Positions 53,113 to 61,654 of a DNA stretch of 64,000 nt are shown here, piece after piece. How positions within the stretch are numbered: position 1 is the first letter of the stretch; each line of letters opens with the position of its first letter. Below the pieces are notes generated by a model that was not told the DNA's origin, did not search any database, and worked only from the letters and a program-made list of their open reading frames with translations. A program made the translations under genes and the position numbers. Source of the DNA: Microbacterium halimionae. Lineage in GTDB: Bacteria; Actinomycetota; Actinomycetes; Actinomycetales; Microbacteriaceae. The stretch spans positions 1,240,001-1,304,000 of the forward strand of contig NZ_JAAOZB010000001.1 of NCBI RefSeq assembly GCF_011761265.1, given 5' to 3'.

Positions 53113-53910
53113 ATGAAGTCCAATGAAGAAGAACTTGCCTCGCTCACAACGGATGCGCGACTCGCTGGTCAGACCGCCCTCGTCACCGGTTCCAGTAGCG
53201 GTATCGGCGAGGCGATCGCCCGAGTGCTCGCGGCGTCGGGCGCAGAAGTTATCGTTAGCGGCCGCGATGCGGGTCGTACACAGGCCGTCGTCACGATGAT
53301 CGAACAGGCGGGCGGCACCGCATCAGCTCTCGTCGCCGATCTTGGCGCGTCGCCTGCCGACGTTCGACACTTCGCTAGCGAGGCGCTGGCTCTGGCTGGC
53401 GGCAGGATCGACATTCTGGTGAACAATGCTGGAATCTATCCGGCGACTGCCACTGCCGATCTCAGTGATGACGACCTCGACGCCGTGCTCGCCATCAATA
53501 TCCGTGCTCCGCACGTGCTCGTCGCGGCCCTCGCTCCGACCATGGCCGAGCGCGGGAGCGGATCCGTCGTGAACATCGGCTCATGGATGGCCCGTGTCGG
53601 TCTGCCGTTCGGCGCGATCTACACGGCGTCGAAGGCGGCACTCGAGCAGATGACGCGCACCTGGGCCGCCGAGTATGGGCCGCGCGGGGTCAGCGTCAAC
53701 ACCGTCGCGCCCGGGGCAACGAGCACTCCGGGCAACGCCGAGAGTGCTGACGTCTTGGCCGCGATGACAGCTGTCACTGTTGCCGGACGCCCGGTGCGGC
53801 CCGTCGATGTGGCCTACGCCGTTCGGTTCCTCGTCTCGGGTGAGGCGTCGTTCATCCGCGGCGCCGTCGTAGACGTCGACGGCGGAATTGCGCACACGAG
53901 GCTCAGCTAA
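53113..53910 (+). CDS. SDR family oxidoreductase
   Basis: A 265-residue classical SDR with an N-terminal extension of about 18 residues, TGSSSGIGEA, NNAG, the catalytic IGSWMA ... YTASKAAL and a C-terminal VDGG. It is controlled by the divergent TetR gene. No Shine-Dalgarno is seen; the -10-like TAGGAA six bases before ATG suggests a leaderless mRNA. The next SDR starts on its stop (TAATG). Confidence 0.88.
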   Translation: MKSNEEELASLTTDARLAGQTALVTGSSSGIGEAIARVLAASGAEVIVSGRDAGRTQAVVTMIEQAGGTASALVADLGASPADVRHFASEALALAGGRIDILVNNAGIYPATATADLSDDDLDAVLAINIRAPHVLVAALAPTMAERGSGSVVNIGSWMARVGLPFGAIYTASKAALEQMTRTWAAEYGPRGVSVNTVAPGATSTPGNAESADVLAAMTAVTVAGRPVRPVDVAYAVRFLVSGEASFIRGAVVDVDGGIAHTRLS

Positions 53911-54842
53911 TGCCCGACCCGCGAGAGGCGTTCGACGCTGAGTCAACGGCGCTCCAGGTCATTGACGGAATCGACCTACGAGGCAGTACGGCGATAGTCA
54001 CGGGCGCAGGATCTGGGATCGGCGTCGAAACGGCCCGCGCCCTGGCTGCGGCCGGTGCGGCGGTCACTCTCGCCGTCCGCGACGTCGCGAGAGCGGCCCA
54101 GGTGGCTGCGGACATCCGCGCCAGCACCGGCAACGGCGCTGTGCGGGTGGCGCTCGTCGACCTTGCCGATCTCGGATCAGTTCGTTCTTTCGTGGATGCC
54201 TGGTCGGGGCCACTCAACCTGCTCGTGAACAACGCTGGCATCATGGACTCGCCCGAAATGCGGACTCCGCAGGGGTGGGAGATGCATTTTGCGGTCAACC
54301 ACCTCGGCCATTTCGCGTTGGCGCAGGCCCTGCACCCGGCGATGCTGTCGGCGGGTGGCGCGAGGATCGTATCCGTCAGTTCGAGTGGGCACGGTTCCTC
54401 GGGCATTCGGTTCGACGACCCGTTCTTCGAACGAGACCCGTACGACCCGGGGCTCGCCTATGGGCAGTCGAAGACGGCCAACGTGCTCTTCGCCCTCAAG
54501 GCGACGCGACGGTGGCACGGCGATGGAATCGCAGCAGCCGCGGTCATGCCCGGTGGCATCTGGACCAACCTGCAGCGTCACTGGAACCCTGCCGTGCTCG
54601 CCGACATGAAAAAGCGCTATGCCACGAAGACCGTCGAGCAGGGCGCTGCGACGTCAATCTACGTGGCGACGCGGGCAACGCTGGGCCCCGGGACTCCCGC
54701 GTACTACGAGGACTGCCATCCGGCGAAGGTAGTGAGCGCAATCGAGGGCGGAGTGCACGGGGTTCTGCCGCACGCGCTGGATGCTGTCGCGGCGGAGAGG
54801 CTGTGGGAGGTGTCTGTGCGACTCGTCGCACAGACAGATTAG
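53910..54842 (+). CDS. SDR family oxidoreductase, retinol dehydrogenase/protochlorophyllide reductase-like
   Basis: A 310-residue SDR with TGAGSGIGVETARALA, NNAGIM, the catalytic SSSGHGSSGI and AYGQSKTAN (Tyr-x3-Lys). The length and the LxVNHLGHFAL-type block resemble the RDH/WWOX-like group, which act on ketones and aldehydes of varied size. It is translationally coupled to the preceding SDR. TetR-regulated SDR pairs like this often respond to toxic carbonyls or xenobiotics; this is inference. Confidence 0.87.
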   Translation: MPDPREAFDAESTALQVIDGIDLRGSTAIVTGAGSGIGVETARALAAAGAAVTLAVRDVARAAQVAADIRASTGNGAVRVALVDLADLGSVRSFVDAWSGPLNLLVNNAGIMDSPEMRTPQGWEMHFAVNHLGHFALAQALHPAMLSAGGARIVSVSSSGHGSSGIRFDDPFFERDPYDPGLAYGQSKTANVLFALKATRRWHGDGIAAAAVMPGGIWTNLQRHWNPAVLADMKKRYATKTVEQGAATSIYVATRATLGPGTPAYYEDCHPAKVVSAIEGGVHGVLPHALDAVAAERLWEVSVRLVAQTD

Positions 54843-54982
54843 GTTCGTGCACATAAACCTTGCCGCAAATATCCCCACACGCGTCGCCGTGTGCCAACGC
54901 TGATAAACCCATCGCTTGAGTAACCGGGCCTCAGCACTCGTTTTTGGCATCAACTGACACCCAATACTGTCCACCGGCCGAT

Positions 54983-55240
54983 TTAGAGTGCGTCAACGAT
55001 GACGATCTTGCCACGCACGCCCCGGCCAGAAAAAGCACGATGCGCGTCCGCAATATTGGCGAGTGGGTAGGTTTCGGGCCCGACGCCTCGTCCACCACTT
55101 CCTGCCCTCGTTTGCCGTGTGGGACGAGAGCGCGAACGGCGTCGCCGACGTCGCCAGCGAATAAACGCGAGCTGGGTGCCTTCGCCCGTAGTCCGGAAGA
55201 GCATCGTCAGCAGATCTTCGTCGCGGGCCACTGCAACTGC
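54983..55240 (-). pseudogene. Remnant of a zinc-free MDR/quinone oxidoreductase (C-terminal fragment, frameshifted)
   Basis: The minus strand encodes a good MDR C-terminus (YPLANIADAHRAF followed by RGVRGKIVIVDAL, then stop). Just upstream, in another frame, it encodes AGDVGDAVRALVPHGKRG, a typical nucleotide-domain segment. No continuous frame joins them and no N-terminal half is present, so this is a decayed gene. It fills most of the 507-bp gap between the SDR pair and the AAA+ gene. The remainder (54843-54982 and 55241-55349) shows nothing recognisable. Confidence 0.65.
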
Positions 55241-55349
55241 GGTAGATCGGCGTTCACGGAGATCAACCTGGAGGAATGGAAAACAGTTCAGTTTCTAGGC
55301 GGAACTGCTCGACGCCTGGACATCTCGGCGGATGCCCTGACCATCCGAA

Positions 55350-56771
55350 CTAGTACCCGAACGTAATATGCCCTGGGGCGTCGAGCTCTGATTCAGAACC
55401 ATCGCCGCCGAACAGCACCCGCGAGATGCCCACCTGCGCGGCCAGCATTGCATCGAGTGCTTCCGTCAGATCGCTGTCTACGACATCGCTGCCTCGAACC
55501 GTCGCGTGCAGGACCGTTCGACGAATCAGCTCCTTCGCAAACGACGCTGTTACGCCTTCTGCGCGGTCGGCGGCCGCATCGAGCACTTCGCCGCTCAGAG
55601 GCACCGATGCTCCATACAGTCGGAACAACGCACGCCGCGCGGTAGCGTCCGGCAACGGAATCTCGACGGCCAGATCCACGCGACCCGGGCGTGCAGCGAG
55701 CGCGGGCTCGAGCACATCGGCACGATTCGTCGTGAGAATGAAAGCGATGTCGGTGTCGCCCTCGACGCCATCCATCGCATCAAGAATCTCAAACAACAGC
55801 GGTTGCGGTCCACCGAACATGCCGCGCTCCATCGCGACGAGATCTACGTCTTCGAGCACGACAATCGCGGGCGAGAGCGCACGCGCCAAGCGGGCTGCTT
55901 CGCCGACGTACGCGAGGCTTCCTCCCTGCAGGACGACAGCGGTCGTGCCTGGTGTTGCAGCGAGCAGGTGTCGCACTGTCAGCGTCTTTCCGGTTCCTGG
56001 CGGGCCGTAGAGGAGCACGCCACGCTTGAGATGCTGGTGCAGACTCCGGAGGCGCCCGGCGTGTGCGCCGATGTCGACTACGTGGCCGCGGATGTCATCG
56101 AGCAGGCCCGGGGAAAGTATCACCTCGGATGCTGCAACATCGGGGCGGGGCAAGAACGTCATGTGACCGATGCCTTGGCCGTACTCGCTTGGCGCGAAGC
56201 CGACAACGTTGCCGCGCACTACGCTCAGCTCGATCATGAGCTGCTGTAGCTCTGTCATGAATTCCGATGCCACAGTCGCGTCCGAGCAGAGGACTTCTAG
56301 CGATGCGGACTCGCGACCGAACATGCGGTTGGCTGCACGCTGCAGGACGACGACCGCGACGCCACCGAAGTGCAGCATCCTGAGTCCAAACGAGACGGTT
56401 TGACGCGTGCTCGATGGGCCGGTCGCGGCTGTCGCGTACTCGATCTGTCCCTCGCGAAACTGTGTAAACCGATGCACTAAGAGCCCAGCAAGGTCCTCGT
56501 GTTGACGCTCCTGACCGCCGCCGATGCCGACAATAACCGCTGATTTGTCACGCGCGGCGAGCGCGTCTAGTGCGATGTCCGCATCGACAAGTCGGTGCGG
56601 AGGTAGGTCTTCGCGCAGCAGTGGAAGGCCAGCGGGATCCACGCCGAGATAGTCCCGCACTTTCAGGCCGATTGGTGTCAGTGCTGCGTCACGGTCATCT
56701 GGCATTTCGTTCAGGCGCTGGACCAGACGCTGAAGGTCACGGACGAGGTCTGCATCTTCGCTCTGCGGCAT
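55350..56771 (-). CDS. AAA+ ATPase with an uncharacterised N-terminal domain
   Basis: A 473-residue protein. Residues 1-215 have no motif I recognise; a central block (about 75-200) looks like an alpha/beta domain with AVIVGIGGGQERQHED. Residues 220-450 are a single AAA domain of the classic Cdc48/ATAD type: Walker A GPPGTGKT (256-263), Walker B IVVLEDVD (303-310), sensor 1 TTNRAD and arginine fingers R361/R364 in ARPGRVDL. Such single-ring ATPases remodel or unfold proteins. No protease or obvious partner is adjacent; DUF6578 is divergent. The C-terminus ends in GHITFGY, not a proteasome-docking HbYX motif of the Mpa/ARC type. Confidence 0.8.
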   Translation of the reverse strand: MPQSEDADLVRDLQRLVQRLNEMPDDRDAALTPIGLKVRDYLGVDPAGLPLLREDLPPHRLVDADIALDALAARDKSAVIVGIGGGQERQHEDLAGLLVHRFTQFREGQIEYATAATGPSSTRQTVSFGLRMLHFGGVAVVVLQRAANRMFGRESASLEVLCSDATVASEFMTELQQLMIELSVVRGNVVGFAPSEYGQGIGHMTFLPRPDVAASEVILSPGLLDDIRGHVVDIGAHAGRLRSLHQHLKRGVLLYGPPGTGKTLTVRHLLAATPGTTAVVLQGGSLAYVGEAARLARALSPAIVVLEDVDLVAMERGMFGGPQPLLFEILDAMDGVEGDTDIAFILTTNRADVLEPALAARPGRVDLAVEIPLPDATARRALFRLYGASVPLSGEVLDAAADRAEGVTASFAKELIRRTVLHATVRGSDVVDSDLTEALDAMLAAQVGISRVLFGGDGSESELDAPGHITFGY

Positions 56772-56869
56772 GGCATCACGCTAGCAAGTGCGGGTGTCGA
56801 CTGACTATGCCTCGTGCGCTCACACTCAGGAAGGTGCGCTTGTGGGGTGGCCTGGTTAGCGTAGGCGTT

Positions 56870-57421
56870 ATGACGCAAGTCTGGCTAACGCATTGGGAGT
56901 GGGCGTGCTGCGGCGATGCCTTCGCCTGCGGAGATGACGTCGACTTCGGAGTGAGAACGCGGGCAGCACATTCGGTGCTTGCCGACGAGCTCGGCGCGGA
57001 CCTCGCAGCAACAGTCGATGCGATCGAGTCGCATCACGAGGAAGAATTTCCCGACCGCGTGCGGGGTCGTGTCACCGCGGTGAACGTTGTCACCCGCGAG
57101 GTGCGCGAACGTCGCTCGTTGCGCAAGCCCGGGCACGGCGCACCGCTATCTGCTGAGATGCCGGCGGCTGGAGAAGCTTGGCCGAACAATCGGATGGAGC
57201 TTGGAAACGGTGTCTGGGCGGGAGCGCGACCGTCGCGATACGTGATCGAAGTCGTGCCTGTTCCCGGCACCGTCGCCCTTTCGCCTGTGCGAGGCGTCCG
57301 GCTCAGCGAGGCTGAGAGCGACGACTCACTGCCATCGTTCCCAGATTCCACTACCGTTCCGCGGCCTGAGCGTACTGTGCGCGTGTCGATCGGTTGGCTC
57401 GTCGACGTCGATGAGGAGTAG
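56870..57421 (+). CDS. DUF6578 family protein
   Basis: A 183-residue protein opening with TQVWLTHWEWACCGDAFACG, the short Trp/Cys-rich pattern I associate with DUF6578 proteins of actinobacteria, whose function is unknown. The CCG...C arrangement might bind metal but this is not established. A longer frame begins at 56570 but runs antisense through the AAA+ gene. ATG 56870 is chosen, with TAGCGT (56857-56862) 7 nt ahead and no Shine-Dalgarno, so probably leaderless. It is divergent from the AAA+ gene. Confidence 0.72.
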   Translation: MTQVWLTHWEWACCGDAFACGDDVDFGVRTRAAHSVLADELGADLAATVDAIESHHEEEFPDRVRGRVTAVNVVTREVRERRSLRKPGHGAPLSAEMPAAGEAWPNNRMELGNGVWAGARPSRYVIEVVPVPGTVALSPVRGVRLSEAESDDSLPSFPDSTTVPRPERTVRVSIGWLVDVDEE

Positions 57422-57448
57422 CGCCTCATTGCCGCGCCCTGAAGCAGG

Positions 57449-58618
57449 CTATGCGACGGGTCGCCCCGCGCACCACACCGCGCGCACGGTGAGGTCGGTG
57501 TTCAGCAGCACGGCGTCGGCAAGAAAACCGGGCGTCAGCGCGCCGAGGGAGTCGGCATAGCCGATGGCGCGCGCGGGTGTTGACGTCACCGCGGCGATGG
57601 CATCGACGAGCCGCACGCCGGCTGAAACAGCAGTGCGCACTGCGGCATCCTGCGTGAGGGTTGAACCGGCGATCGTGCCGTCGCCCAGCCGCGCGACCCC
57701 ATCTTCGACCGTGACCTCCAGCGACCCGAGCACGTACTGGCCATCGGATGCCGCAGCCCCGGCCATCGCGTCAGTCACGAGTGCGATGCGACCCGGCGCC
57801 GCAGCGAACGCGAGGGCGACCATCTGCGGGTGCACGTGCACGCCGTCTGCGATCACCTCGAGGGTGATTCGCCGATCGGCCACCGCAGCGCCGATGGGGC
57901 CCGGTTCGCGATGGTGCAGCCCGGGCATCGCGTTGAACGCGTGCGTGAGAATCGTTGCCCCGGCATCGAAGGCCGCTGCAGTCTGATCGAGCGTCGCGCC
58001 GGTGTGGCCGACAGCCGCAGCGGCACCCGCAGCGGCACCGGCAGCGACGATCTGCCGCACAGCGTCGAGGCCGCCTATCAGCTCGGGGGCAAGGGTCACT
58101 TGGCGAACCGTGCCGCTCCCGGCGTCAAGAAGCATCGCAATCCGTTCAGCCGTGGCGTCGGTGAGGAGAGATGGGTCGTGCGCACCCTTATGTGCGTGCT
58201 CGAGAAACGGACCCTCGAGGTGCGAGCCGAGAATGTCATCATCTGTTTCCGACAGAGCAGCGACTAGAGCAACCCGCTCCGCGAGGAGACCCAGCGGTGC
58301 TGTAACAAGAGAAATGACTGCCCGTGTTGTGCCGTGCGCCCGGTGGGCGGTGCGCGCAGCGCGGATTGCGTCCGCTCCGTCGTCGTAGGAGAAACCGCCG
58401 CCGCCGTGGCCATGAATGTCGATGAAACCTGGTGTGAGAACACCGCCGCGGGCGTCAGTCACCGTCGATGAATTGTGGGCATGTGCACGCCACGTGTCAC
58501 CCGTGCCGGTGCCGAGGATGCGTTCGCCCTGCCACGCGACCCAGCCGTTGCGGGTCTCGACGCCGTCGGAAATTACCCGCGCCGAATGAACGACCGATAC
58601 GTGCTCAGTCTTCGTCAT
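57449..58618 (-). CDS. nagA: N-acetylglucosamine-6-phosphate deacetylase
   Basis: A 389-residue amidohydrolase removing acetate from GlcNAc-6-phosphate. Metal and catalytic residues are in place: DIHGHGGGGF, the Glu in SHLEGPFLEHAHKGAHD, the His in VGHTGA and THAFNAMPGLHHREPG, and the catalytic Asp in LVTDAMAG. Its start overlaps the 3' end of the upstream hexosaminidase by 14 nt, so the two form one operon. It acts between the GlcNAc kinase and NagB, which are encoded about 7 kb away on the other strand. Confidence 0.95.
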   Translation of the reverse strand: MTKTEHVSVVHSARVISDGVETRNGWVAWQGERILGTGTGDTWRAHAHNSSTVTDARGGVLTPGFIDIHGHGGGGFSYDDGADAIRAARTAHRAHGTTRAVISLVTAPLGLLAERVALVAALSETDDDILGSHLEGPFLEHAHKGAHDPSLLTDATAERIAMLLDAGSGTVRQVTLAPELIGGLDAVRQIVAAGAAAGAAAAVGHTGATLDQTAAAFDAGATILTHAFNAMPGLHHREPGPIGAAVADRRITLEVIADGVHVHPQMVALAFAAAPGRIALVTDAMAGAAASDGQYVLGSLEVTVEDGVARLGDGTIAGSTLTQDAAVRTAVSAGVRLVDAIAAVTSTPARAIGYADSLGALTPGFLADAVLLNTDLTVRAVWCAGRPVA

Positions 58619-60110
58619 ATGCCCATTCGACCCCGGCTACGCGGGTAAAAGCTATTCCGGTGCGCGACCAAAGCGGGCCGAGCCCGGCCACGCGACCGCG
58701 GAAAGACTCCCAGTCGCGCTGCTCCGGCTGCGACCACGCGGCCTCGGCGGCCGCTGCGATGCGAGGAAACGCCATCGCGTCGATGTCTGCGGCGTCGACG
58801 ATTGTTTCGGTCCATAGCGGCGCTTCGACGCCGAGGATTGCGTCTTCGCCGATGCCCTCGATGATGCTCGTCGGCTCCCACCGGTACGAGCGTTCGAGGC
58901 TCGTTGGGCCGTTTGCCCAGGTGAGGCCGAGGCGATCGCTGTCGTTCTCTTTCATGTCGAGGTACACGGCATCCGCGGGGGAGAGAATCAGTCGCGAACC
59001 ATGCGCGACGAACGCACGCGCTTTCTCCGCAGAGTCGGCGGTGGGCGCAACGAACCCCCAGTACTGACCGACCGTGCTGGGTGCAATGTCCGGCGCGGCT
59101 CCCGCTTCATGCCACGCGATCGGGGTTTTGCCGAGCTTTGCCACGATCGCCGTCACTCGGGCCATGAATGCGGCGAAATCGGCGGGCGGAGTGCCGAGCG
59201 CCTCATCGCCACCCACGTGCAGGTACGGCCCGGGCGTCATCGCTGCAAGTTCACCGAACACAGCCGTGAGAAATTCGTCGGTCGCGGCACTGTCGATGAT
59301 GAGGGAGGAGAACCCCACGGCAAGGCCGATGTAGGGCACACCCGGTGTCGGCATGCCGCCGCCGAACTGCGCTACGGCATCGTCGACCGCTTCGCTGACT
59401 GCGGGCGGTGCAGCAATCTCCGGATACCCGAGCCCCACGGCATGAGTGTGACCGGGCACATCGAATTCCGGGACCACCGTCATATGGTGCGACGCGGCAT
59501 ACGCCACGATGTCGCGGTAGTCGCCCGCGCTGAAGTATCCGCCGGGTTTGTCGCCGACGCTGGTTCCCGCCCCTGACCCGGTGAGCTCGGGGCGCGACGA
59601 CAGCTCGAGTCGCCAACCCTGATCATCGGTCAAGTGCAGGTGCAGCACATTGAACTTCAGCGCCGACGCTCGGTCGATGTAGCCCCTCACAGTATTGACA
59701 CCGTGGAAGTGGCGCGCCACGTCGAGCATGACGCCACGGTATTCAAAGCGTGGAGCGTCGGTGATCTCGACGGCGGGCAGAATCCATTCGCCGTCGTGCC
59801 GGGCGACGAGCTGCACGAGAGTGTGCACACCGTAGAAGAGGCCGGCGGCATCCGGGGCCTCCAACTGCACGCCTTCGGGGGTCACCCGCAACCGGTACGA
59901 CTCGGGTTCGCCGTGCTCAATGAGCGCGCAAAAGAGCTGCGCATCCGCGCCGGTTTCAAGTGCCAGACCCGTGCGCTGTGCAAGTAGCTGCGCGCAGAGA
60001 GCGGATGCCGCGGCCTCACCGCCGACGACAACTCCGCTGCCGAGCAGAAAGGTTCCGTCGCCCACGTGAATCATCGCCGGGGCGGGCACAACCGCGGGGC
60101 GCTGAGTCAT
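58605..60110 (-). CDS. Beta-N-acetylhexosaminidase, glycoside hydrolase family 20
   Basis: A 501-residue GH20 enzyme that releases terminal GlcNAc from chitooligosaccharides or glycans by substrate-assisted catalysis. The N-terminal GH20b-like domain (about 1-115) precedes a TIM barrel with RGVMLDVARHFHGV, HLHLTDDQGWRLE and the catalytic Asp-Glu pair in HVGGDEALG. No signal peptide is visible from ATG 60110, so it probably works in the cytoplasm on imported oligosaccharides. GAGGG precedes the ATG. The promoter region carries the GTAAG-N5-CTAAC motif shared with the ROK regulator gene. Confidence 0.93.
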   Translation of the reverse strand: MTQRPAVVPAPAMIHVGDGTFLLGSGVVVGGEAAASALCAQLLAQRTGLALETGADAQLFCALIEHGEPESYRLRVTPEGVQLEAPDAAGLFYGVHTLVQLVARHDGEWILPAVEITDAPRFEYRGVMLDVARHFHGVNTVRGYIDRASALKFNVLHLHLTDDQGWRLELSSRPELTGSGAGTSVGDKPGGYFSAGDYRDIVAYAASHHMTVVPEFDVPGHTHAVGLGYPEIAAPPAVSEAVDDAVAQFGGGMPTPGVPYIGLAVGFSSLIIDSAATDEFLTAVFGELAAMTPGPYLHVGGDEALGTPPADFAAFMARVTAIVAKLGKTPIAWHEAGAAPDIAPSTVGQYWGFVAPTADSAEKARAFVAHGSRLILSPADAVYLDMKENDSDRLGLTWANGPTSLERSYRWEPTSIIEGIGEDAILGVEAPLWTETIVDAADIDAMAFPRIAAAAEAAWSQPEQRDWESFRGRVAGLGPLWSRTGIAFTRVAGVEWAYDED

Positions 60111-60142
60111 GGAAATACCCTCACGCCAACAGAACACTTCAT

Positions 60143-60157
60143 GTAAGGAACCCTAAC
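60143..60157. promoter_or_regulatory. Candidate ROK operator upstream of hexosaminidase-nagA
   Basis: GTAAG-GAACC-CTAAC, same arms and 5-bp spacer as the site at 44412-44426 before the ROK gene. On the minus strand it lies inside a likely promoter (-35 TTGGCA at 60166-60161). Confidence 0.6.
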
Positions 60158-60202
60158 TAATTGCCAACGCGGGCAACAGGGGGCAAAGATCCGATATGCT
60201 CG

Positions 60203-60278
60203 CATCGTCGCAACTGGCGTTGAGGTGGGCTACCACCGGGAAGCGACTGATAACGGCATTCGATCGCTCGCCTGGGCC
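60203..60278 (+). promoter_or_regulatory. ZTP (pfl) riboswitch upstream of glyA
   Basis: The conserved blocks of the pfl/ZTP aptamer appear in order: TCGCAACTGGCG (60208-60219), CTACCACCGGGAAGCGAC (60230-60247) and CGCCTGGGC (60269-60277), about 46 nt before the glyA ATG. This aptamer binds ZMP/ZTP, which accumulate when 10-formyl-tetrahydrofolate is low, and turns on folate and purine genes such as glyA, folD and purH. A -10-like TATGCT lies at 60195-60200. ZTP regulation of glyA-folD fits the one-carbon pathway. Confidence 0.88.
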
Positions 60279-60323
60279 GATGCGGACACATCTATCCGAA
60301 AAGCCGTCGTCAGGGAGCCTGCC

Positions 60324-61598
60324 ATGACCGATCAGTATTTCAACGCCCCACTTTCTGAGGTTGATCCCGAGATCGCCCAGGTGCTTGAGCGAGAGCTTGA
60401 CCGCCAGCGCGGATTCCTCGAGATGATCGCCTCCGAGAACTTTGTTCCAGTATCTGTCTTGCAGTCGCAGGGCTCGGTGCTCACGAACAAGTACGCCGAG
60501 GGCTACCCCGGTCGCCGCTACTACGGTGGCTGCGAAGAAGTCGACGTTGCAGAAGAACTCGCAATCGAGCGCGCGAAGGCACTCTTCGGGTCCGAGTTCG
60601 CCAACGTGCAGCCGCACTCCGGTGCGACAGCGAATGCCGCCGTGCTCCACGCCATTGCTCGTCCCGGCGACACGCTCTTGGGCCTCGCGCTCGACCAGGG
60701 TGGGCACCTCACGCACGGGATGAAGATCAACTTCTCGGGTCGCCTCTACAACATCGTGGCGTACGGCGTTGACCCCGAGACATCCCTCATCGACATGGAT
60801 GAGGTGCGTCGCCTCGCGATCGAGAGCAAGCCCAAAGTCATCATCGCCGGGTGGTCGGCGTACCCGCGTCAGCTTGATTTCGCACGCTTCCGCGAAATCG
60901 CTGATGAGGTCGGCGCCTACCTGTGGGTCGACATGGCTCACTTCGCTGGTCTCGTGGCCGGGGGCGTCCACCCGAGCCCCGTGCCGCACGCCCACGTCGT
61001 GTCGACCACGGTCCACAAGACCATCGGTGGACCCCGCTCCGGAATCATCCTGACCAACGACGCTGATCTCGCGAAGAAGATCAACACTGCCGTCTTCCCC
61101 GGCCAACAGGGTGGACCCCTCATGCACGTCATCGCGGCGAAGGCCACGGCGTTCAAGCTGGCGATGACTCCTGAATTCCGCGAGCGCCAGGAGCGCACCG
61201 TCCGCGGTGCATCGATCCTTGCCGATCGCCTCTGCCAGAAAGACATCGCGGACGCCGGCATCTCGGTGCGTTCGGGCGGAACCGACGTGCACCTCGTGCT
61301 CGTTGATCTTCGGAACGCCGAGATCGACGGCAAGCAGGCGGAAGACCTGCTGCACGACATTCGCATCACTGTGAACCGCAACTCGGTGCCCAACGACCCG
61401 CGCCCTCCGATGGTGACGTCAGGGCTCCGTATCGGCACGCCGGCGCTCGCGACCCGCGGGTTCGGCGATGCTGAATTCACCGAGGTTGCCGACATCATCG
61501 CGCTCGCGCTGCTGCCCAACGCCGACGTCGCCGCCCTGCAGACGCGTGTCGCGGCACTCACCGCCGCGTTCCCGCTCTACCCGGGCCTGCACCAGTAA
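60324..61598 (+). CDS. glyA: Serine hydroxymethyltransferase
   Basis: A 424-residue PLP enzyme making glycine and 5,10-methylene-THF from serine and THF. It has the family opening [50 protein letters not shown] and the PLP lysine (Lys232) in [17 protein letters not shown] 60324 follows GGGAG and begins where homology begins; the frame is open further upstream, through the riboswitch. folD follows 56 bp later on the same strand. Confidence 0.97.
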   Translation: MTDQYFNAPLSEVDPEIAQVLERELDRQRGFLEMIASENFVPVSVLQSQGSVLTNKYAEGYPGRRYYGGCEEVDVAEELAIERAKALFGSEFANVQPHSGATANAAVLHAIARPGDTLLGLALDQGGHLTHGMKINFSGRLYNIVAYGVDPETSLIDMDEVRRLAIESKPKVIIAGWSAYPRQLDFARFREIADEVGAYLWVDMAHFAGLVAGGVHPSPVPHAHVVSTTVHKTIGGPRSGIILTNDADLAKKINTAVFPGQQGGPLMHVIAAKATAFKLAMTPEFRERQERTVRGASILADRLCQKDIADAGISVRSGGTDVHLVLVDLRNAEIDGKQAEDLLHDIRITVNRNSVPNDPRPPMVTSGLRIGTPALATRGFGDAEFTEVADIIALALLPNADVAALQTRVAALTAAFPLYPGLHQ

Positions 61599-61654
61599 AA
61601 CTCAATTCCGCACACACACGACTCGGGGCGAGGCCGCCTTGAGGAGGGAATGAC

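Noticed and set aside
60203..60278. Glycine riboswitch upstream of glyA
   Set aside because: The conserved blocks (ACTGGCG, ACCACCGGGAAGC, CGCCTGGGC) are those of the pfl/ZTP aptamer, not the tandem glycine aptamers.
60153..61355. 400-codon minus-strand open frame opposite glyA
   Set aside because: glyA and its riboswitch explain the region; the antisense product has no recognisable motif.
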